DNA from: Siphonodentalium dalli
Taxonomy: Eukaryota > Mollusca > Scaphopoda > Gadilida > Siphonodentaliidae
Direction of reading: 5' to 3'
DNA: 64,000 nucleotides
NCBI GenBank assembly: GCA_032622095.1
Contig: CP136067.1
Coordinates: 43,445,549-43,509,548 of the forward strand
The position numbers were made by a program, and so were the translations under genes. A model generated the notes under the pieces. It was not told the DNA's origin. It was given only the letters and a program-made list of their open reading frames with translations, and did not search any database. Positions 56,560 to 64,000 of the stretch are shown piece by piece. How positions within the stretch are numbered: the first letter of the stretch is position 1; each line of letters opens with the position of its first letter.

Positions 56560-57540
56560 TGTGAAAATAAAAGTAAATGTTTTGGGTTTTTTGGGGTACA
56601 TTCAGAAACCCCTTCTGAAATGAAAACGCCAGGAAATTTCGTTTCAGAAATTGTGTATCATCGATCAGTGATGATTATGGCACTATTAATACAAAAATAA
56701 GCTTTGTACTCGAAAGTGCAAATAGAAGTACTGTTTTTTGGGGTTTTGGGGGTACTATCAGAAACCCCCTTCTGAAATGAAAACGCCAGCAAATTTTGTT
56801 TCAGAAATTGTGTATTATTGATCAGTGATTGCTGGAGCACTATCAGTACAAAAATCAGCTTTGTACTCAAAAATGCAAATAGAAGTGATTTTTTGGGTTT
56901 TATGGGTACTATCAAAAACCCCCTTCTGAAATGAAAACGCCAGGAAATTTCGTTTCAGAAATTGTGTATTATTGGTCAGTGATTGCTGGAGTACTACTAA
57001 TATAAAAAATCAGCTTTGTACTCAAAAGTGCAAATAGAAATCATTTTTGGAGTTTTTGTGGGGTCTCTGGCCCCAAAACGCCAGGAATGCGGAACTTAAG
57101 AAATCGGATATCTTTAAACGTTCCTGGGGTGGAACAAATCTGGGGCATCAAACCTTTCGTACGCAATTGTGCAAATAGAAGCCAGCAGGCTCTCGGACTA
57201 TTACAGCTATATAATTGTTGTAGTCCGATACCAATGGTAGTTATCTGAGAAACTGTTCACCCCACAATAGATCAAACACCTACATGCACGTTTATTCTGA
57301 ATGGCATACATTCAAAATTACCTATGTTGGCTAATTATATATATATAACTTGGCAATCTTGTGCTTCAATGTTTGTGAGTTCAGATCATTTGCATGTATT
57401 ATCTAGACGCAAAAAAACGAGACTACACCAAAGTAACACCGATTCGAACATGTCCGAATCAGCAGACCGATTCGGTGTCGATCTCGAATCGGGTGCCCGA
57501 TATCGACATCGAATCGAATTTCGCAGGTCCCTACTTAACT
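56560..57540 (-). repeat. Right outer arm of the 51.0-57.5 kb nested inverted repeat
   Basis: About four 150 bp units (TTCTGAAATGAAAACGCCAG, TTTCAGAAATTGTG, CAGCTTTGTACTC, GTGCAAATAGAA), then AAATCGGATAT..TTAAACGTTCC, CAAACCTTTCGTACGC, and finally the GATATCGACATCGAATCGAA block (57500-57520). Order and orientation mirror 51000-52000. Confidence 0.88.
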
Positions 57541-57769
57541 CCTATTGACATATCATCTCTTGTTTTCATTGATTTGGATGGGTAGGGAGCTAGCCCATGT
57601 AACTTCTTTATCAAAATGGCTGACTTGCAATAGTATCAACTTCTATTTTAGTTGGAGCGACTCGTGATAGCATTATATTATCTTCGGTATATATTAGTTG
57701 GGGCTACTCGCACTAGCATTACTTTCTGTATTAGTCGGGGCGACTTTGATTTTCTTCCATTTTCGAGTA

Positions 57770-58150
57770 TACAGGCACACCATATGAGGGAAGCAAGCCC
57801 TCGGTGACACAACATTCACACTATATGACCATGGAAATACTATAGATTTATGCAAGACATGCTGATTTAATAAAAAAAACAAATAGAGCTCGAGGACTGA
57901 GACACCAAAGCTCCAGGAATGAGACACCAAATTTGTGGGACAGGGATGCTGATAATATGAAAATAGGGTCCCCCCCCTGATTTGAGATAAGCAAGCCCTC
58001 ATGCAGTGATACCATATGCATGCTATAGTATATGACCATAGTAATGGCCCAAATATGTGCAAAAATACATTAAAAAACATCATATAAAAAATTACTAGAG
58101 TTCCGGGAAGGAGACATCAATTCTTTGGATATAGGAATGCTGATAATATG
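57770..58150 (+). repeat. Tandem duplication, unit about 215 bp
   Basis: AGCAAGCCCTC, CACTATATGACCAT / TATAGTATATGACCAT, GGAATGAGACACCAAAT / GGAAGGAGACATCAATT, and GGGATGCTGATAATATG / GGAATGCTGATAATATG recur in the same order. A C run lies near 57972. The minus-strand frame (57694-58083) follows the repeat and is not supported as coding. Confidence 0.8.
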
Positions 58151-58620
58151 TAATTAGGGATTATCATTGTTGAACACATACTCACAGTTGACTGTTGAGT
58201 TGACTGTTTGAGTAAAATTAGCCAAATGCTCCTCTTGTGTTGCTAGGTGATACACCAGGTCATGCCAATAGTTTATGGGTAGGTTAGATAGTAGTCACAA
58301 TTATACGCTTAAGCGAAATTCATTACGCTTAAACGTAAATGCCCTATTTGTGCTTAAGCGCTTAGGCGCAATTCATTATTAAATGTGAATTTGGCCTCCC
58401 ATAAATTCCTATGTTAAAACGTAACGAAAACATCGAGATATCTAACGATGTTAACCTCATTAATGAAACAACAGGTTAATAAGAGGTCTGAGTGACGTCA
58501 GCTACTTCAGGGGTTAACATAACTTATTATCAGACCTGAAATTAGACCAGGTTTTCCCAGCCATGTTCAACGTCACAACGTGTTGTCCAATCAAAGCGCA
58601 TTTCATATAATAAAACAGTG

Positions 58621-58745
58621 ATCGCATTGTTTCTTGGTTGACTTGCCAGCCCTTGGAAGTCAATATTCTCCTCGGCCTACGGCCTTGGTGAATATTACCT
58701 TCCTCGGGTTGACAATTCCTCGAGTCAACCTCGAAACAATGCGAT
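58621..58745. repeat. Foldback hairpin
   Basis: ATCGCATTGTTTC.TGGTTGACT...GAA / TTC...AGTCAACC.CGAAACAATGCGAT with inner AATATTC / GAATATT and a centre CCTCGGCCTACGGCCTTGG. About 125 bp, nearly symmetrical. Confidence 0.9.
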
Positions 58746-58809
58746 AATTGTATAATATTATATCCAATTTGACAACAAACACTGTCATTCCTATATATTA
58801 ATTAAATAC

Positions 58810-59060
58810 AGTGACCCTCGATGGCGAAATAGTTTTCGTTAGCTTATCGCAGATAGTTGCGTCCCGAATCTAGAAGTAAATATTTACAATTGCGCGTAGT
58901 TCAGACGATGTTTTCTATGGAGTGGTAATGTCGATTTGTTTGAAATTTTCGGCGATGTTACTAGAATACTATATTCCTCCAGTTGGCATAGTGCCTGAAT
59001 ACTAACTTTCTATAGTTTCACGAACCCGAATAAGTACATAAATATGTCTTTGATATAAGC
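58810..59060 (+). repeat. Second copy of the lectin-upstream segment, left part
   Basis: Aligns with 3580-3815. The continuation (matching 3820-3925) is found only at 61090-61190, so about 2.03 kb has been inserted between or the two parts were separated by rearrangement. No lectin exon follows. Confidence 0.7.
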
Positions 59061-59639
59061 TGGATGAAAAATAGACCCAAATTCCATTATATACTTTTAT
59101 AACTGAATGGGTTAAGCGTTCGAATTTTACCGGAAGAGGCACTGCGTCCGGTTTAGTGTCGAAGCTCTACAATGCATATATGTATAGTTTCTTAAGAAGA
59201 CCACAACGGAAGCTGTCTATAGAGGCGCTCATTGTGGAAGTTTTCCGGTGCCCCTGGGCGACTCAAAGCGACCAATATAGAACCAAAATGTATAGTCGAT
59301 AAACCACAAAAGAATACGCAGTAAATCAGATAACAACGAACTAGAAAACAGTTACCAGTAATCCTAGCGACCAGAGAGAAGGAGAGTCATTTTTGATAAG
59401 CTCGCATTCAGCACAGGTGAGTTTTTGGTTACTTAAAGGGATCCAATGCAATCGCAATGGGTAAATATTCAAAAAATATAAAAGTCTGTGAGAACATCAC
59501 CACTAAGAAGAACATGGAGAAAAAGATAAATATTATTCTCATATTCATTGTTGATAGTTGTCCATTGACGAAATTTTGCGCTTTAAATAAAACCAGTGTT
59601 ATGTAAACAAAACTGTTGCAGTGACGTTCAACACATATC

Positions 59640-60720
59640 GCTAATCGTGTTTGAATCGTGTCGTCATTGACATAAATAATAATGTAAAGGACAATAAACG
59701 AAATTAAAATTCCCAACTACACCTTTTAGCGGACTCGGCCTCCGGTTCGCACTTCGACTTTTAATCCTCCCAGAAATTCCCATTATCTATAAATAAAACG
59801 CCCAGCGAACCATAGCTATCTAGAATCTCTAGGACAGTATACACACGGCGCGCGTAATGAAAGTATTTATGAGGGTGTGCTTACATTGGTGTAGATCTGT
59901 GTACATAACTGTGCGGAGTATTGTGTAGCGGATTAATGTGATCACAACATTATTACTGGTAGCGAACGCGGGCTCATCAGTACACAGGTAATTGACGATT
60001 CACAACGCGTCGCGTCAGTTTATGCCATGCAGACAAAAAAATTTCATGCACTATCAGCAGACCAAAACTATTCAGCTTATGCCGGACAGGGACGTACCTA
60101 CAGGGTCGGCGTTGGAGGGGTCCATATTGGAATTTACAATTGCTCCCGCCCTCTTGAACCAGACCAACCACACGAGCCTTGAACTACAAGATCAATTTCA
60201 ACAATAGTGTTGGTGTAAAATTTCCAACAAATTTTGTGTCAGGTATGAAATTTCTAACTGTTGAACAAATTTACCAAAGTTGGGGGTGCACGAGACACCC
60301 CACCCATGTCGCCACGTCCCTGGTGCCGCATCAGCATCGCTGTTCATATATTCAGTAGAGCATAGTCGAGTCTACGAGAAGCAGGAAACACGACGCACAC
60401 TTTCAGAATGCATTGACGCCGTATCAAAACATGTGTGCTACTCTGCGAATCTTGGCTTATGGTCGCGAACCGAATAAAGATATAATAAAATCGTCCCAGA
60501 TGTTAGCTCAACCATATTTTAAGTGTAAGGGTACGTTCATACGCTGGCATAGTTTCACTGAAAACTGCAGAAATACAATTTGCAAACTTGCCAAAACGGA
60601 TTAGTTTTTGCCAGCTGTCCACAAATCAATGTCAGTAGTGATCAATTTACGACAGCGGTGTTGCGTGATTGCTGACATATATAGCTGAGCTGTTTATACA
60701 CTATTAAGAACGCGTTGCGT
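59640..60720 (+). repeat. Segment pair that recurs fused at 61917-62170
   Basis: 59640-59762 (TGACATAAATAATAATGTAA ... TCGGCCTCCGGTTCGCACTT) and 60604-60720 (TTTTTGCCAGCTGTCCACAA ... GACAGCGGTGTT ... TTAAGAACGCG) reappear joined at a T run near 62030. The 840 bp between them here has no recognised gene; a 71-codon frame at 59992-60207 shows no motif. Confidence 0.85.
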
Positions 60721-61089
60721 ATTAGTATTCTTTGACATCAGTGTAAGGATTTGTTTCGGTGGACTATTTCGTGCTTATATATCGGAAAAATTCCGACAAA
60801 TTTGATCTGATCCAGCCAATTTCAAATTGAATATGGACAGATCAGTTTCTCAGAATAATATTAATGAATTGTAACAGACGAAAGTCTGAAATAAAGATAT
60901 GACAGCATTCCTCTCATAGTTTAGGTGGTGGCAGTGGTACGTCCTGTGTAGCAAGGGGGGGGGTGAAATCTGACTTGCAGCTTGTTAACTCATATATTTT
61001 AAACATACTGTAGTATTTACATGTAATATTATATTATGCATTGCATTCCCGCAAAAAGTCGTCCAGCCATTGTCCACACTAATATATCG

Positions 61090-61190
61090 AAAGCAATTAC
61101 GCTGTCTTAAAATTTACATACTGCAACAATGAGACATCCGCGAAAATACATCGGCGAATACATATATCCTGCAAAAGTCTAATCGGCACG
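61090..61190 (+). repeat. Second copy of the lectin-upstream segment, right part
   Basis: TACTGCAACA..GAGACATCCGCGAAAATAC ... ATATCCTGCAAAAGTCTAA matches 3838-3912. Confidence 0.65.
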
Positions 61191-61199
61191 GCAATTGCT

Positions 61200-61916
61200 A
61201 GTACCTTTTTAATCATATTTCAATAAATAAAACCTCCATATCTCCACTGACATCTCCAGAACACGATCACAGAAAACGCCATAGATGGCGTAACAACGCA
61301 GTGAAAGTGGAAAATCTTCGTCAGTCTACAGCAAGTTCCGAGTGTTTGTTTATATACACCGTTTCTGTAACGTTTTGGACTTTTATTTGCATGTCACAGG
61401 TTACGAATTTGACAATAAAATACTAGTTACGCGTTATTTATAATCGGTATAGAAGAACAATGCTTGTCTATATTTTAATAATCTTTCTATATATGGCGAA
61501 ATTAACGGATGCGACTATTTTAAATAGTAAAACACATCGCGAAGGCGATCCGTATCTTTAACATCTACCTTTACTGTTGAGTAACCGCGATCACAGATCA
61601 CAGGAAAACATGGTGTCAATATGTACAAGAAAACCAATGTCAGAAATGGTAACGCGCTCAAGATCATATATTATATACCCATGATTGTAATTATAGAATA
61701 TAAAATATATTTGTTTCGCAAATGACCAACTCAGAATTCCGTTAAAATAACAACCAGCACCTACTTAACGAACCGGCGGCCGACTCGGCAGTCTCCGTCC
61801 ACAACCTCCAGTGGGCTGCAGAACGAAAAATGTCTATAAAAGTTTAAATATAAGACTGACCAATTATCTTTTTCATTTCTTTTATTTGCAATTCACATAG
61901 CTTGTCATACACAAAC
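61200..61916. other. No gene recognised
   Basis: A piece at about 61640-61720 (AGAAAACCAATGTCAGAAAT, GATCATAT) resembles 30088-30165; otherwise nothing. Confidence 0.5.
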
Positions 61917-62170
61917 CAAAAATCAACATCATTGACATAAATAATAATGTAAAGGACAATAAACGATAATTGAAATTCCCAACTACACCTTTTACCGGAC
62001 TCGGTCTCCGGTTCGCAGTTCGACTTTTTTTTTTTGCCAGCTGTCCACAAATCAATGTCAGTAGTGATGAATTTACGACAGCGGTGTTAGTAGTAAGTAT
62101 TACTTAATACCGGTGTTGCGTGAGTGCTGACCAAGCTGAGCTGTTTACAAAATATTAAGAACGCGGTGAG
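61917..62170 (+). repeat. Fused copy lacking the 840 bp spacer
   Basis: Matches 59640-59762 followed directly by 60604-60720, joined through TTCGACTTTTTTTTTTTGCC. Confidence 0.85.
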
Positions 62171-62420
62171 TATTGGTATTCTATAAGTATAAGGCCAGTC
62201 AAAATAATTTAACTTTATATGTTGGAATGTGAGATCCACTCCGAGTACTAATTAAGTCTGAATACGCAACGAGCCCCATCCGAACCACATGCACGAGTTA
62301 CAAGTAAAATAAGTAATGGTTAGAGCACAATTGATCCCACACAATGCAATAAACTGGAAATGTGCCGTGCGCTGGCCAATAGCCGGTTTGCCACACCCAA
62401 AAACGTGATTAAGTAAAGGA

Positions 62421-62511
62421 TAATGTTCGAAGCAGAGGGAATTCGGTAAAAGAATAGACGGGGGCTTGCCCGAGTCTATTCTTTACCGAATTCCCGACGC
62501 TGAGAATATTA
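62421..62511. repeat. Foldback hairpin
   Basis: AATGTTCGAAGCAGAGGGAA.TTCGGTAAAAGAATAGAC pairs with GTCTATTCTTTACCGAATTC...GCTGAGAATATT around a GGGGCTTGCCCGA loop. Confidence 0.9.
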
Positions 62512-62519
62512 TCTGACTT

Positions 62520-64000
62520 AAAACCCACTCATTGAATTGTTGTTGGAGCCACAGTTACTATCAATTGTGTCAAACATTATCTCTCTCTCTGCCTTGATTA
62601 CCTGAGTACACGCCCACAGTTCAGCACGGACAGTTTGTGATGTCCGTGTTGTCCACGATGAAAAGCAACACATTTCAATTATTATTTAATTCGAATTGGG
62701 ACTCGCCAGTTGATGGACGTTTCTTCCGAAGTTTGTCGTTGCGCTATGGATTCGGACAGTGTATGTGAGCAATATATTACTATATTTCTTTCTTGATATA
62801 AAGTTGCCCCATCTAATTCGACATCAAATACGTTAACATTCCATAATAATTTATCGGGCAATAAAACATGAAAAATAATGGTAATGATGTAAAAACGCTC
62901 TTTATTAAATGTGATTTTTCCAATATTCTGGCGCCAAACAACACGATACCTGGTAAAACTGTCTTATTATTAATAAGTCGAAAGCACACAAGAATCTTGC
63001 ATAAATGGGTTTACTGATTATTTCTCATTGTTGTCTTGTGTAGAATACGCATGAATAGAAGTATTATAGTGTTCAATCGTATGGGGTATTTTGAATTTTC
63101 AATTATTATCAGAAGAAACCTACATGGTGTACTTGCTTGAATTTTAAGTATCATCCTATGGTTTATACACATGGGCGTGACCAGACGTGACTCAGAACAG
63201 CATGACAATTTAGTTTCGCACACCCACCCCCTTCATGATGTTTCAAAAGGTATCATAACATTTCCAGTTATTGGACAATTCTTACATGACATGGGCCACC
63301 CCCGTTGTTAGCGATTTCCCATCGTATTTGCATGATTTCCAAATATTCACTCACCACGATGACCTTACATGTACCTTTAAGTGTCGCCCACAGAAGTTAG
63401 CAAATGGTTAGTGCGCAAATGTATGACATGTATTATCTTTTCTTCGAAACGGCATACAATCGCGTAAATAGTGACTATATATATCGTTCCAATATATAAT
63501 TGATTAGTCATCAGCGACGTGGCTAGAGGGCTCCTGTGATTTCCCGGCTGCATCCCGCCCCTTTTAACAAGACCGAGCTCCCAATGTCGTGTAATTTCAT
63601 TTGCTTCCCACCCCGTGGTTTGGAATTTCCTAACTGTACCAATTGTGGGGAGGAATCATGAAACAATTTGAGCCCGAAACCTGTAAAATCCTAGCATCTA
63701 TAAAAAAAAGTCTAACTCCATGAAAACTCATGCCTCGATTATTTTTTTTAAAAATCAGTTAATAATGGAATGTGGTATGCTAGCATTAACCATGGGGTTT
63801 TCGCAGTGAGTAAATGTGCACACAATTTTTTTTTCAAACACCAAAACCTCGTTTTAACTGGATCGCTGATGTTCAACAACGACACTTTCAATGCATTTTG
63901 CATACTTATGTGAACAGTATTGTAACATTGACAGTCATTTTATCGCCAAATATTGCTTGAATCTCGGTTCTGTTGACCATTTACCCCTTGAGATTGTATC
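62520..64000. other. No gene recognised
   Basis: Only short reading frames and A/T runs. Confidence 0.5.

Noticed and set aside
57694-58083. 129-codon minus-strand frame
   Set aside because: Its internal repeats mirror the 215 bp DNA tandem duplication; no domain seen.
1-64000. CRISPR arrays, operons, prokaryotic regulatory sites
   Set aside because: None present. Direct repeats lack spacer regularity and the gene structure is eukaryotic.

Overview
This window is AT-rich nuclear DNA from a multicellular animal. The reasons are spliced coding exons with clean GT/AG borders, a C-type lectin domain split over two phase-1 exons, a TRIM/B-box protein with a beta-propeller tail, decayed APE-type non-LTR retrotransposons, and a very high density of foldback elements, MITEs and minisatellites. 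The mix (CTLD plus B-box/propeller genes, LINE tails, dispersed AAGATGGCGGCC-type motifs) is most like a lophotrochozoan, probably a mollusc. That assignment is an inference from gene content only.

Genes are sparse. (1) 4022-6559, plus strand: two exons of a C-type lectin domain gene; the 5' end was not found. (2) 8043-9617, minus strand: a 524-residue TRIM-like protein in one coding exon behind a 5'UTR intron. (3) 34437-34678, plus strand: a second, nearly identical copy of the last lectin exon without its partner exon. It lies in a partial duplication (29700-30130 and 33540-34960) of 4860-6650 and 7590-7700. The remaining coding-like sequence is transposon debris: an endonuclease/reverse transcriptase LINE at 45568-47842 with stops and frameshifts, a LINE C-terminal fragment at 20430-20907, a reverse-strand LINE tail at 45126-45240, and a broken MADF-type domain at 43240-43836.

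Region by region: 1-2.2 kb holds tandem/dispersed repeats. 3.6-10.5 kb holds the lectin and TRIM genes, interleaved with MITEs and foldbacks. 10.5-14.1 kb holds a GA microsatellite and MITEs. 14.16-18.62 kb is a giant inverted repeat around a 2.2 kb minisatellite. 20-24.5 kb holds LINE remains and degenerate tandem repeats. 24.68-26.07 kb is a foldback made of two inverted TIR elements. 29.7-35 kb is the partial lectin duplication, interrupted by about 3.4 kb of repeats. 35.05-35.45 kb is a GC-rich palindrome. 38-41.6 kb holds repeats. 42.09-42.73 kb is a nested palindrome. 43-48.1 kb is a transposon graveyard, including a LINE bracketed by LTR-like direct repeats. 48.5-50.03 kb has three related foldbacks. 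51.0-57.54 kb is a concentric inverted-repeat structure with minisatellite arms. 57.7-62.5 kb holds duplicated segments and foldbacks. From 62.5 kb to the end I see nothing recognisable.

The window's distinctive property is its inverted-repeat architecture at every scale, from about 70 bp hairpins to 4.5-6.5 kb nested palindromes. No operon-like or defence-system gene cluster is visible. All homology and repeat pairings were read by eye, so boundaries are approximate (often plus or minus 10-30 bp).
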